64,000 nucleotides of DNA from Myxococcus sp. RHSTA-1-4 (lineage in GTDB: Bacteria; Myxococcota; Myxococcia; Myxococcales; Myxococcaceae): the NCBI RefSeq assembly GCF_020037125.1, contig NZ_JAIQDG010000035.1:1-64000 (forward strand), written 5' to 3'. The number at the start of each line of letters is the position of its first letter. Within the stretch, counting starts at the first letter, position 1. The notes beneath the pieces were generated by a model. It ran no database searches and was not told where the DNA came from. It saw nothing but the letters and a program-made list of their open reading frames with translations. Position numbers and translations under genes: made by a program. This document shows positions 34,674-44,491 of this stretch, piece by piece.

Positions 34674-36026
34674 ATGCGCCTGGGTGAACTGCTCCTGAAG
34701 GAAGGTCTCGTCACCGCGGAAGGCCTCGAGGAGGCACTCGAGGCGCAGGTGGTGCAGGGCGGCCGGCTGGGGACGAACCTGTTGGAGCTGGGGCTGCTGT
34801 CCGAGCAGGACCTGGCGAAGTCGCTCGGGCAGATGCACAACACCGCGTACGCGTCCGGGGAGCTGGTGCCGGACCCGAAGGCGCTGGCGCTGGTGTCGGC
34901 GAACCACGCGGACGACAAGGAATACCTGCCGATGCGGGTGGACGCGACGCGGCTGAGCATCGCCGTCATCAACCCGCATGACTTCGAGACGCTGGACGCG
35001 ATTGCCTTCAAGACGGGCAAGCGGGTGGTGCCGGTGGTCATCCCCGAGTTCCGGATGAACCAGCTGCTGCGCCGCCACTGCAAGGCGTTCCGGCCGCTGC
35101 GCGCCATCGACATGAACGCCATCCGTCCGAGGCCCAAGCCGGGCTCGCCGGAGCTGGCGAAGGCGTCCGAGAAGGCGCCAGACCTGATGAGCGAGGAGGA
35201 GTTCCAGTCCGTCTACGCGCAGGCGCTGCGCGGTGGCGCGGACTACGAAGGGGACCTGGGCGAGGCGGAGGAGGTCATCACCGGCGTGGAGGTGGTGGAG
35301 CCCGTACCCACGCCCGTGGCGCCGGTGGCGCCCGTGGCTCCCCCGGTGGCGCAGCCGCCTCGGGCTCCGGTGGTGCCCGCGCAGCCCTTCCCGATGACGC
35401 CGCCGCCCTACACCGGGGTGCCTCCGGTGGCGCAGCCGCAGCGCCCGGTGGCGCCGGTGGCTCCGATGGCGGCGGTCCCCGCGGTGGTGCCTCCGGCGGC
35501 GCAGGTGCCGGTGCAGCAGCCACCGGAGCCGCCTCCGACGCCGCTCACCTTCGCGGAGGCACAGGCGGAGCTGGCGCGCAGCTCGGACCGCGAGGACGTG
35601 GCGCGCACGGTGCTGCGCTTCGCGCTGGGCAAGTGGAAGCGGAACCTGCTGCTGTCGGTGCAGGGCAGCCTGGTGACGGGCTGGCACGGAATGGGCGCGA
35701 GCGTGCGCGAGGCCGCGGTGCGGCGCATCGGCGTGGCGCTGAGGGAGCAGAGCACGTTCCGGTTGGTGCGGGACACGCGCTCGCACTACATCGGCCCGGT
35801 GAAGCGGGACGCCGCCATGGCGGTGTTCTACAAGCTGCTGGGCGGCGGCTTCCCGACGACGGCGGTCATCCTGCCGCTGCTGGTGCGCGGCAAGGTGGTG
35901 CACCTGCTGTACGTGGACAACGGGCCGGACCAGCTCACCCCGCCGGACGTGGGCGAGCTGCTCATCCTCTCGCAGAGCGTGGGCCGCTCGTACGAGGCGA
36001 TGATGCGGCGCCGGAAGAGCGCATAG
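34674..36026 (+). CDS. Stand-alone MshEN-domain protein (putative c-di-GMP receptor)
   Basis: 450 residues from ATG 34674. The N-terminus carries both halves of the MshEN (T2SSE_N) cyclic-di-GMP-binding motif: RLGELLLKEGL..EALEAQ and RLGTNLLELGL..KSLGQ. In GspE/MshE/PilB this domain precedes an ATPase, but no Walker motif follows here. Residues about 220-300 are a Pro/Val/Ala-rich tandem linker (VAPVAPVAP type), and the C-terminal 150 residues form an unassigned domain (RTVLRFALGKWKRNLLLSVQGS) similar to those ending several myxobacterial regulatory proteins. It probably senses cyclic-di-GMP and passes the signal to a partner. Cytosolic; 27 bases before a hybrid kinase that may be its partner. 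Confidence 0.8.
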   Translation: MRLGELLLKEGLVTAEGLEEALEAQVVQGGRLGTNLLELGLLSEQDLAKSLGQMHNTAYASGELVPDPKALALVSANHADDKEYLPMRVDATRLSIAVINPHDFETLDAIAFKTGKRVVPVVIPEFRMNQLLRRHCKAFRPLRAIDMNAIRPRPKPGSPELAKASEKAPDLMSEEEFQSVYAQALRGGADYEGDLGEAEEVITGVEVVEPVPTPVAPVAPVAPPVAQPPRAPVVPAQPFPMTPPPYTGVPPVAQPQRPVAPVAPMAAVPAVVPPAAQVPVQQPPEPPPTPLTFAEAQAELARSSDREDVARTVLRFALGKWKRNLLLSVQGSLVTGWHGMGASVREAAVRRIGVALREQSTFRLVRDTRSHYIGPVKRDAAMAVFYKLLGGGFPTTAVILPLLVRGKVVHLLYVDNGPDQLTPPDVGELLILSQSVGRSYEAMMRRRKSA

Positions 36027-36053
36027 GGCATCGCCGCGCATCAGGAGGCTCCC

Positions 36054-37943
<1,890 letters not shown>

Positions 37944-37970
37944 CCCCGCGCCTCGGGTGACGGCGCGGGG
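37944..37970. terminator. Hairpin terminator between convergent genes
   Basis: CCCCGCGCC and GGCGCGGGG form a perfect 9-bp stem with a 9-base loop, starting right after the kinase stop codon and 12 bases before the end of the convergent pseudokinase gene. No T-run follows, so it may work on both strands by structure or with Rho. Confidence 0.65.
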
Positions 37971-37982
37971 GCTCCAGCGGGC

Positions 37983-40127
37983 TCACTCCGCCTCGGGGGG
38001 CTCCTCGAACTCGACGTCGAAGGAGACGCGCTGGCCGGGCTCGAGCTTGAAGGACCGCTGCCAGCGCGCGTTGTTCACCACGACGAGGAGCTGGTGCGAG
38101 CCCTCGTAGAGGTCCAGCTCCTCGACGGGCGCGGCGCCCACGAGACGGCCGTCGATGGTGACGATGGCGCCCTTCGGCGCACGCACCGTGGCGAAGCCCT
38201 TGTTCAGATAGAACTGCTGCCCGGTGCGTGCACCCGCCGGAACGGTGACGGTACGAGTCACCTGGATGCCGAGCACGGGATTGCTGAGCGTCAGCACGTG
38301 CCGGCCCGCGGGCAGGGTCGCGGAAAGCGGCGTGCGCCCCAGGTACGTTCCCGGCACGGACGCTTCCACGCGAGGCTCGACGGTGAGGTCCAGGATGCCC
38401 GTCTCGACCTTGACGTACTGGATTCCCGCGTCCGTCCCCGCGTCGGCGAGGGCATCCGCGGGCGTGACGGACGCCAGCGCGGCGCCCGCATCGACCTCCG
38501 CCTCGATGTCGGAAGGCAGCCGCTTGAGCACGACCGCGCCCGCGCCGAGCACCAGCACGAGGCCCACGACCACGGCCCCCATCCACGCACTCGATGGCTT
38601 CTGCGCTGGAGGGGGAACGGGTAGCGGAGCCGCGGCCGGCTGTGCGCTCCCCACGGGCGTCGCGCCTCCAGCAGCCGGTGCCGAACTACCGGATGCGGTG
38701 CCCGGCGTGGCCGGAGCCACCGTTCCGTTCGAACCCGTCGTGCCGGAGACAGAGGACTGCGCCGCCGGAGCCACCGTTCCGTTCGAGCCCGTCGTGCCGG
38801 AGACAGAGGACTGCGCCGCCGCCGGAACCTGAGCATGAGTCCCACTGCCCGCGCTCTGTGCGGAAGCAGCCGAGGCCGCCGGAACCTGGGCATGAGTCCC
38901 ACTGCCCGGGCTCTGTGCGGAAGCTGCCGAGGCCGCCGGCACCTGGGCATGAGACCCACTCTCCGGCCCCTGCGCGGAGGAACCGGAAGCCGGAGCCACC
39001 TGGGCATTGGAACCCGTCGCCGGGCCTGCGCTGGCGGCGGCCGCCGGAGCCGGCTCCGCCGAGCCCCCGCCCATGTTCACGGGCCCCGTCACGGCGAGCT
39101 GTCCCGGAAGCGCCGGCCACTTCGCCGGCAGCGCTCCGGCCGGCAGCACGCCGCTCGCGAGGAACTCCGCCACCACCGGAGGCGACACTCCCGCCTTCTG
39201 CATCACGTCCGCGATGCCGGCTTCAATCACCCTCCGCCGGGCCGCCCGCGCCTCGCTCTCGGGCGGGAAGGACTTCGCGATGAACTCCGCGAACTGCGCA
39301 TGCGTGGGCAGCGTCCCCACGGCCTCCACCAGCGCCTCACGGAACGCGAGCGCCGACGAATACCGGTCATACGCGCGCTTCGTGGTCGCCTTGCGCACCA
39401 CCGCGTCGAGCTTCAGCGGCACGTCCTGGGGCAGGGGCGGCAGCGAGCGGTTCAGCACCGCCTTGTCCGGGTCCGCGGACTCCTTGAACGGCATCTTCCC
39501 CGACAGGGCCTCGTGCAGCACGAGCCCCAGCAGGAACACGTCCGACTGGACGTTGACGGCCTCGCGCCCACCCAGGAGCTGCTCGGGGGCGCTGTACTTG
39601 CGCCGGTTCTTCACGCGCTTGCCGTCGCGCTCGCGCGGGGCCACGCCGAGGGCGCCGTAGCCCGTCACCTTCGTCACGCCGCCGAAGGAGATCATCAGCG
39701 TCTCCGGGCGGACGTCACCGTGCACCAGCGGCGTGCCGTCGTCGTTGCCGGCCATGTGCGCGTAGTGCAGGCCCATGGCGGCGTCGGCGATGACCAGCGC
39801 GGCGAACTGCGGCGGCAGGCGCGGGTGGACCTCCAGCAGGCGGCGCAGGGGCTCGCCGTCGGCGAACTCGGTGACACGGGCCAGCCCGCCGTCCTGCATG
39901 GCGAGGCCGTGGACGCGGAGGATGTTGGGGTGCTCGAAGACGAGCGCACGCGACGTCTCGCGCGTCAGCTTCGCCGTCAGCTCCGGATTCTGGACAATCT
40001 CCTGTGGTGCCCAGATGAGCACCACGGGGCGGGGGGGCGCGCCGTCCTCCAGGGCCAGGCCGAGGAAGGCGCGCGAGCCTTCACCGGCACCCAGGGGGCC
40101 GAGGGACTGGTAACGGACCGAACTCAT
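37983..40127 (-). CDS. Ser/Thr pseudokinase with Ala/Ser repeats, one TM segment and PEGA domain
   Basis: 714 residues from ATG 40127. The N-terminal 270 residues follow the Ser/Thr kinase fold (GPLGAGEGSRAFLG, LVHGDVRPETLMIS, KYSAPEQLLGG), but key residues are missing: the beta3 Lys is absent (RPVVLIWAPQE), the catalytic-loop Asn is Thr, and DFG reads GYG (VTGYGALGV). It should not phosphorylate. A low-complexity tract with two repeat families (residues about 375-480) precedes a membrane helix (AWMGAVVVGLVLVLGAGAVV) and PEGA-type modules (GFATVRAPKGAIVTIDGRLVG), which would lie outside the inner membrane. Probably a scaffold or signal-binding kinase relative. Confidence 0.85.
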   Translation of the reverse strand: MSSVRYQSLGPLGAGEGSRAFLGLALEDGAPPRPVVLIWAPQEIVQNPELTAKLTRETSRALVFEHPNILRVHGLAMQDGGLARVTEFADGEPLRRLLEVHPRLPPQFAALVIADAAMGLHYAHMAGNDDGTPLVHGDVRPETLMISFGGVTKVTGYGALGVAPRERDGKRVKNRRKYSAPEQLLGGREAVNVQSDVFLLGLVLHEALSGKMPFKESADPDKAVLNRSLPPLPQDVPLKLDAVVRKATTKRAYDRYSSALAFREALVEAVGTLPTHAQFAEFIAKSFPPESEARAARRRVIEAGIADVMQKAGVSPPVVAEFLASGVLPAGALPAKWPALPGQLAVTGPVNMGGGSAEPAPAAAASAGPATGSNAQVAPASGSSAQGPESGSHAQVPAASAASAQSPGSGTHAQVPAASAASAQSAGSGTHAQVPAAAQSSVSGTTGSNGTVAPAAQSSVSGTTGSNGTVAPATPGTASGSSAPAAGGATPVGSAQPAAAPLPVPPPAQKPSSAWMGAVVVGLVLVLGAGAVVLKRLPSDIEAEVDAGAALASVTPADALADAGTDAGIQYVKVETGILDLTVEPRVEASVPGTYLGRTPLSATLPAGRHVLTLSNPVLGIQVTRTVTVPAGARTGQQFYLNKGFATVRAPKGAIVTIDGRLVGAAPVEELDLYEGSHQLLVVVNNARWQRSFKLEPGQRVSFDVEFEEPPEAE
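38710..38817. repeat. Tandem 54-bp repeat, two copies, within the pseudokinase gene
   Basis: Two near-identical 54-base units encode an 18-residue repeat (SSVSGTTGSNGTVAP core). They differ at very few bases, which suggests recent duplication and possible length variation. Confidence 0.85.
38821..38991. repeat. Tandem 57-bp repeat, three copies, within the pseudokinase gene
   Basis: Three units of 57 bases encode the 19-residue repeat HAQVPAASAASAQSxGSGT. The first two are nearly identical; the third, at the 5' end of the gene's repeat tract, has decayed. It lies next to the 54-bp repeat and extends the same flexible linker. Confidence 0.85.
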
Positions 40128-40193
40128 ACGCCCCATGCTAGTGCGAGTCGCGCGGGCCCAGAAATCCAGGCCCGCCGGGCCGTCCGAAACGCC

Positions 40194-41540
40194 CTAGAGG
40201 CGCTGTCCCGCGTCCTGCTCGAAAGGCAGGGTGATGTGGTAGCCGTACCGGCCCCTCCGCACGAGGAGCAACACGCTCCGTCCGCGTCTCGCCGTGAGCA
40301 GGGCCTCCCGGAAGGCCTCCGCCGTGGCCACCGGCTGATTGTTCACCCGGAGGATGATGTCACCCGGTTCCAACCCCACGTCGGCCGCCACCGAGCCCGG
40401 ACGCACGCCGGAGATGACCAGCGCTCCCCGTCCGTCCTTCACTCTCAGTCCTAGCCGCTCCCACGCCAGGCCCTCCACCATGCGGGCGGGGAACTCCACG
40501 GGCGTCACCTGGACGGTGCGCAGGCCGCCCTCGCGGAAGAGGATCAGGGGGAAGGCGGAGCGGGCAGGGTAGCCGCGCACGCGGGTGTCGAAGTCCTCGG
40601 CGTCCTGGATGCGCGAGCCGCCCAATTCCGCCACCACGTCACCTCGCTTCACGCCGGCCTTGGCCGCGGGGCTGTCGGGCTCCACGCCCGTCACCAGCGC
40701 CCCGTAGGAGCGGTCCCACCCGAGCTGCCGCGCCAACCGTGGCGTCAGGTCCACCGTGTCGATGCCCACCCACGCCGGGCGCACCTTCCCGAAGCGGGTC
40801 AGCTCGTCGACGATGCGGCGCACCTTGTCGGCGGGAATCGCGAAGCCAATGCCCTGCGCGCCGCCGCCGAAGATGGCGGTGTTGATGCCGATGATTTCCC
40901 CGTCCACGTTCAGCAGCGGGCCGCCCGAGTTGCCGGGGTTGATGGCCGCGTCCGTCTGGACGAAGTCGTTGTAGACGCGCCCGTCCGCGCGGAAGGTGCG
41001 CCCCACGGCGGACACCACGCCCGACGTCACCGTCTTGCTCAGGCCGAAGGGGCTGCCGATGGCCACCACCGTCTCGCCAATCATCAGGTCCGAGCTGGTG
41101 CCCAGCTTCGCGACGGGCAGCGGCTCCTTCGCGTTGACCTTGAGGACGGCCAGGTCATTGGCCGCGTCGCTGCCGATGACCTCCGCGTCGAACGAGCGTC
41201 CATCCGCCAGCACCACGTGGATGGCGGAGGCGCCACGGATGACGTGGTCATTGGTGACGATGATGCCGGACGGGTCGATGATGGCGCCGCTGCCCAGGCC
41301 CTCGATTTTCTGCCGCCCCTCGTCCCCGCCCAGTCCGCCGAAGAACTCCTCCAGCGGCGAGCGCCGGCCGCGGAAGCGCGACTCCACCTCCTGCTCGGTG
41401 CCGATGTAGACGACGGCCGGGGAGACCTTCTGGACGACCTCGACGATGGCGTCCCGGCGCCGGGCCAGGTCCGCGCTCGCGGGGCTCGTGGCCAGCAGCG
41501 CCACCACCAGCAGGCTCCACCTCATGACTCCAGCCTTCAT
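40194..41540 (-). CDS. HtrA/DegP-type periplasmic serine protease
   Basis: 448 residues with a signal peptide (LLVVALLATSPASA). The trypsin-like domain shows the full triad: His99 (VTNDHVI), Asp129 (ANDLAVL) and Ser205 (NPGNSGGPL). Two PDZ domains follow (YGALVTGVEPDSPAAKAGV and GALVISGVRPGSVAADVGLE). It is a periplasmic protease/chaperone for damaged envelope proteins. I chose ATG 41540 because GGAGG lies at normal spacing; ATG 41525 is the alternative. Which of DegP, DegQ or DegS it corresponds to cannot be told from sequence alone. Confidence 0.93.
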   Translation of the reverse strand: MKAGVMRWSLLVVALLATSPASADLARRRDAIVEVVQKVSPAVVYIGTEQEVESRFRGRRSPLEEFFGGLGGDEGRQKIEGLGSGAIIDPSGIIVTNDHVIRGASAIHVVLADGRSFDAEVIGSDAANDLAVLKVNAKEPLPVAKLGTSSDLMIGETVVAIGSPFGLSKTVTSGVVSAVGRTFRADGRVYNDFVQTDAAINPGNSGGPLLNVDGEIIGINTAIFGGGAQGIGFAIPADKVRRIVDELTRFGKVRPAWVGIDTVDLTPRLARQLGWDRSYGALVTGVEPDSPAAKAGVKRGDVVAELGGSRIQDAEDFDTRVRGYPARSAFPLILFREGGLRTVQVTPVEFPARMVEGLAWERLGLRVKDGRGALVISGVRPGSVAADVGLEPGDIILRVNNQPVATAEAFREALLTARRGRSVLLLVRRGRYGYHITLPFEQDAGQRL

Positions 41541-41573
41541 GCCAACCCTCCGTGCGCGACCCGTCCCGAAGCT

Positions 41574-42611
41574 TCAGGCCCGCTGCGACTTCAGCATCCA
41601 GCCAATCATCTTGTAGAGGAGGCGGGCGCCGACGTTGCCGTCCCACTCGCCGCCCTCGGGATCCGGAGAGACCTCGGTGAGGTCGAAGCCGACGATGGTG
41701 CGGCCGGAGCGGACGACGCCGGAGATGAGGGCCACGGCCTCGGGGAAGGACAGGCCGCCCGGCACCGGGGTGCCCGTGTGCGGGCAGAGCACGGGGTCCA
41801 GTCCGTCGATGTCGAAGGACAGGTAGACCTGCTGGGGCAGCAGGGCGACGATTTCATCCACCTGCCGGTTCCAGGGCACGCCGTCGAAGCGCCGGTTCTG
41901 GAGGGTGGAGTCGAAGAAGCCGTGGACGCGGCCCTGGGAGTCCTCGATGTAGCGGTACTCCTCCTGGCTCATGTCGCGCAGGCCCACCTGGACGAGCGTC
42001 TTCACGCCAGGGAGGCGCTCGGCGACGTTGTACATGATGGACGCGTGGGACCAGGTGAAGCCCTCGTACGCCACGCGCAGGTCGGCGTGCGCGTCCAGGT
42101 GGAGCACGCCCATGCCGGGGTACTTCTCCGCGTGGGCGCGGATGATGCCGAAGGAGATGGAGTGGTCACCGCCCACCGCGCCCACGCGCTTGCCCTGCTC
42201 CAGCCAGTGCTTCGCGGTGCGGTAGACATGCTCGTTCATCTGCTCGCAGAGGGCGTTGACGTCGCTGGCGGCCTTCAGCAGCTCGGGCTCGCCGGAGTGG
42301 ACGCCGCCGGCCTCGATGACGACCTGGGCGCGCTCCTTGGCGCGGGTGTTCCATTCGCGGAGCTCCTGGGACTCGGGGAGCATGGCGATGCCACGCTCGT
42401 ACGGCCGGCCGGTCTCCACGTCGAAGAGGTCCACCTGCCGGCTGGCGTCCAGGACGGCGGCGGGGCCCTCGGAGGTGCCGCCGCCGTAGCTGGTGGTGGC
42501 CTCGAAGGGGACGGGGATGAGGACGACGTGGGCCTCATCGGGCGAGTGGGGAAGGCCGAAGACGCCGGAACCCGGCTGGGCGGCGGCGCTGGGGTCGAAG
42601 TGGGTAGGCAT
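41574..42611 (-). CDS. speB: Agmatinase/arginase-family ureohydrolase
   Basis: 345 residues. The binuclear Mn2+ site is complete: His150 in VGGDHSIS, Asp173/His175/Asp177 in HLDAHADLR, and SFDIDGLDP near residue 260. Family members hydrolyse agmatine, arginine or related guanidino compounds, releasing urea. The overall length and the SYGGGTSEGPAAVLDAS segment favour the agmatinase group, so speB is a best guess. The ATG at 42611 opens the AT-rich intergenic region shared with the large operon at 42858. Confidence 0.88.
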   Translation of the reverse strand: MPTHFDPSAAAQPGSGVFGLPHSPDEAHVVLIPVPFEATTSYGGGTSEGPAAVLDASRQVDLFDVETGRPYERGIAMLPESQELREWNTRAKERAQVVIEAGGVHSGEPELLKAASDVNALCEQMNEHVYRTAKHWLEQGKRVGAVGGDHSISFGIIRAHAEKYPGMGVLHLDAHADLRVAYEGFTWSHASIMYNVAERLPGVKTLVQVGLRDMSQEEYRYIEDSQGRVHGFFDSTLQNRRFDGVPWNRQVDEIVALLPQQVYLSFDIDGLDPVLCPHTGTPVPGGLSFPEAVALISGVVRSGRTIVGFDLTEVSPDPEGGEWDGNVGARLLYKMIGWMLKSQRA

Positions 42612-42857
42612 GGCGGCGCAGGATAAGGGCCCCGCCAGGGGGTGCAACGGACATCGCCGGGCAGGCGGAGGCCTCGGGAACCGGACGCTTCCATGCCAGC
42701 CTGCGTCATTCCCCCCGGATGCGGCGCACCCATCCTCCAAGATTTGAAAAATGTATCAGTACCCCCGATTTCGGGGGGCCTTGCAACCGGGGACCCGCAC
42801 CAGCTGTACTGCACAATGTTGACAACACAACAATTACTGTCGTTGTCTGTGCACTGA
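42612..42857 (+). promoter_or_regulatory. AT-rich leader with hairpin and nested dyads before the multi-paralogue operon
   Basis: From about 42740 the GC content drops sharply. CCCCCG-ATTT-CGGGGG at 42762-42777 is a strong hairpin. TGTTGACAACA at 42817-42827 is a perfect odd palindrome. TGCACA (42810-42815) with GACAAC (42821-42826) pair with GTTGTC (42842-42847) and TGTGCA (42848-42853), giving a nested dyad that ends four bases before the ATG at 42858. No Shine-Dalgarno is visible before that ATG. I cannot place a confident -35/-10 pair. The structure suggests an operator or a translation-blocking leader. Confidence 0.55.
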
Positions 42858-43943
42858 ATGAACAGTCTCCACCGCATCACTGTGCGCTCGTTGCACAAAG
42901 GGTCTGCGAGCATCCTGCGGGCGCTCGTGCCGCACTTCGACCTCCCCCCAGCGGAGCTGGCGTCGCGAATCTTCCGGGCACCGGCGGTGCTGGCGGGAGG
43001 ACTTCCGGAGACGCTGGCCACGGAGCTGTCGGAGGCGCTGCGGGGCGCGGGGCTGGACGTGGTGGTGGAGCCGGATGGGGCGGAGCCGCCGGCCGCCGGC
43101 CCGAGCTTCGACGTGGCGCTGTACGTGCGGGACGGCGCGCGGTTCCGGGAAGCCTGCGCGGAGCTGGTGACGGTGCTGGGCTGCACGCAGGCGGAGGCAG
43201 CCGCCGCCCTCTGCGCCACGCCCGCCACGGTGCTGGGCGCCGTGTCGCAGGCCACGGTGGACGCGCTGCGCGCGCGCTTCACGCCGCTGGGCGTGGAGGT
43301 GGACGCCAGCCACGCGCCCACGGCCCGCTATGACATCTTCTACGTGGGCTCGGACGCCTCGGGGGTGGCCGTGGTGCGCCCGGTGCTGGAGGCGCTGGGG
43401 GTGACGCCGGGCGAGCCGCCGCTGCTGGCGAGCAACCTGGACCACGCGAAGGCGGAGCGCGTGTGGCGGGAGCTGGGCTCTCGCGGCCTGGTGCGGGTGC
43501 TGGACCATGCCTTCCAGCGCTTCGACGTGAGCCTCGTGGAGGCACCCGCCGGGGCCGACTTCGCGCGGGTGCTGATCCAGGAGACGGGCATGCCCGAGGC
43601 GCTGGTGCCCCGGGTGCTCTCGCGCCTGCCGGTGGTGCTGCACGCGGGCCTGCGGCGCGAGGACGTGGCGGCGCGCTCGGCCGCGCTGGAGGCGGCGGGC
43701 GCGAAGCTGTCCGTGCAGCTCGTCAGCTTCCGCAGCTTCCGCCTGCGCGTGGACGAGACGAAGGACCCGGGCGGGACGAGCGAGCTGCTCTCCGCGGCGC
43801 TCAACCTGCCCGCCAGCGATGTGCGCACCGCCCTCTCGCGGCTGCCCCATACCTTCACGCCGCCCGTGGGGGACACGCGGGCGCGGTGGCTCGTCGCGGA
43901 GCTGCGCTCGCGCGGCACGCGCGCCTCCCTGGTGGAGCCATGA
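42858..43943 (+). CDS. Protein of five tandem L7/L12-CTD-like domains
   Basis: 361 residues that divide into five units of about 68-72 residues. Each begins with a strand such as FDVALYV or FDVSLVEAP, has a central helix with a xxVxxVLxALG pattern, then a P-x-V-x-xG-(L/V) turn and a final helix ending in a G-x-x-V/L strand (ALRGAGLDVVVEP, RFTPLGVEVDAS, ALEAAGAKLSVQL). This is the order of the ribosomal protein L7/L12 C-terminal (ClpS-like) fold. It lacks the L12 N-terminal dimer domain, so it is not a ribosomal stalk protein. No signal peptide. First gene of the operon and translationally coupled (ATGA) to the TPR gene. Function unknown. Confidence 0.75.
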   Translation: MNSLHRITVRSLHKGSASILRALVPHFDLPPAELASRIFRAPAVLAGGLPETLATELSEALRGAGLDVVVEPDGAEPPAAGPSFDVALYVRDGARFREACAELVTVLGCTQAEAAAALCATPATVLGAVSQATVDALRARFTPLGVEVDASHAPTARYDIFYVGSDASGVAVVRPVLEALGVTPGEPPLLASNLDHAKAERVWRELGSRGLVRVLDHAFQRFDVSLVEAPAGADFARVLIQETGMPEALVPRVLSRLPVVLHAGLRREDVAARSAALEAAGAKLSVQLVSFRSFRLRVDETKDPGGTSELLSAALNLPASDVRTALSRLPHTFTPPVGDTRARWLVAELRSRGTRASLVEP

Positions 43944-44488
43944 GTGGCCCCGCGCTGCACTACCGCGTCGCGGAGCACGGCAAGGTGCGCGCGCTGGCGG
44001 GAGACCATGCCGAGGCGCTCCGGCACTACCGCGAGGCGCTGCGCCTGGCCTCCGCCCAGGGCGAGGCCGAGGCCTGCCTCCGCCACTACGCCTGGTGCGT
44101 GCTGGAGTCGCTGGAGCGCACGGACGCCCACGACGCCGTCATCGCCTTCTGCGAGCGGGTGGAGGCCCACTACGCCCAGAAGCCTCCCGAGGGGGAGCTG
44201 GCCCGGAAGGACCTGGCCGCGCACCTGGAGCGGCACGGCCTGGCGCTCGCGAAGCAGGGGCGCTCCGCCGAGGCCCGGGAGCGCCTGGAGTCCGCCGTGA
44301 AGCTGGCGGGCGCGGGGCACCTCCCCGTCGCGGAGCGGGTGTTGTCGTGGGTGCGCGCCGGACTGCACGTGGACGCGCGCCGAGTCTCACTGGAGCAGGA
44401 CCGTCATCCCTACTGGACCGTCCGGCCTGACGCCGTGCGGCCGGACATCGCCGTCGCACTTCCATCGTTCGTCACCACACCGGGGTAG
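43940..44488 (+). CDS. TPR-like helical protein of the multi-paralogue operon
   Basis: 182 residues from an ATG overlapping the previous stop. Residues 1-120 form about three TPR-like helix pairs (HGKVRALAGDHAEALRHYRE, KQGRSAEARERLESAVKLAG). The C-terminal 50 residues are distinct (DARRVSLEQDRHPYWTVRPD). No signal peptide or membrane segment. It probably works as an adaptor with the five-domain protein upstream and the paralogue family downstream; the first paralogue starts only three bases after its stop. Confidence 0.75.
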   Translation: MSGPALHYRVAEHGKVRALAGDHAEALRHYREALRLASAQGEAEACLRHYAWCVLESLERTDAHDAVIAFCERVEAHYAQKPPEGELARKDLAAHLERHGLALAKQGRSAEARERLESAVKLAGAGHLPVAERVLSWVRAGLHVDARRVSLEQDRHPYWTVRPDAVRPDIAVALPSFVTTPG

Positions 44489-44491
44489 ACC

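Noticed and set aside
38710..38991. CRISPR-like repeat array
   Set aside because: The repeats are in-frame tandem coding units of 54 and 57 bases with no unique spacers.
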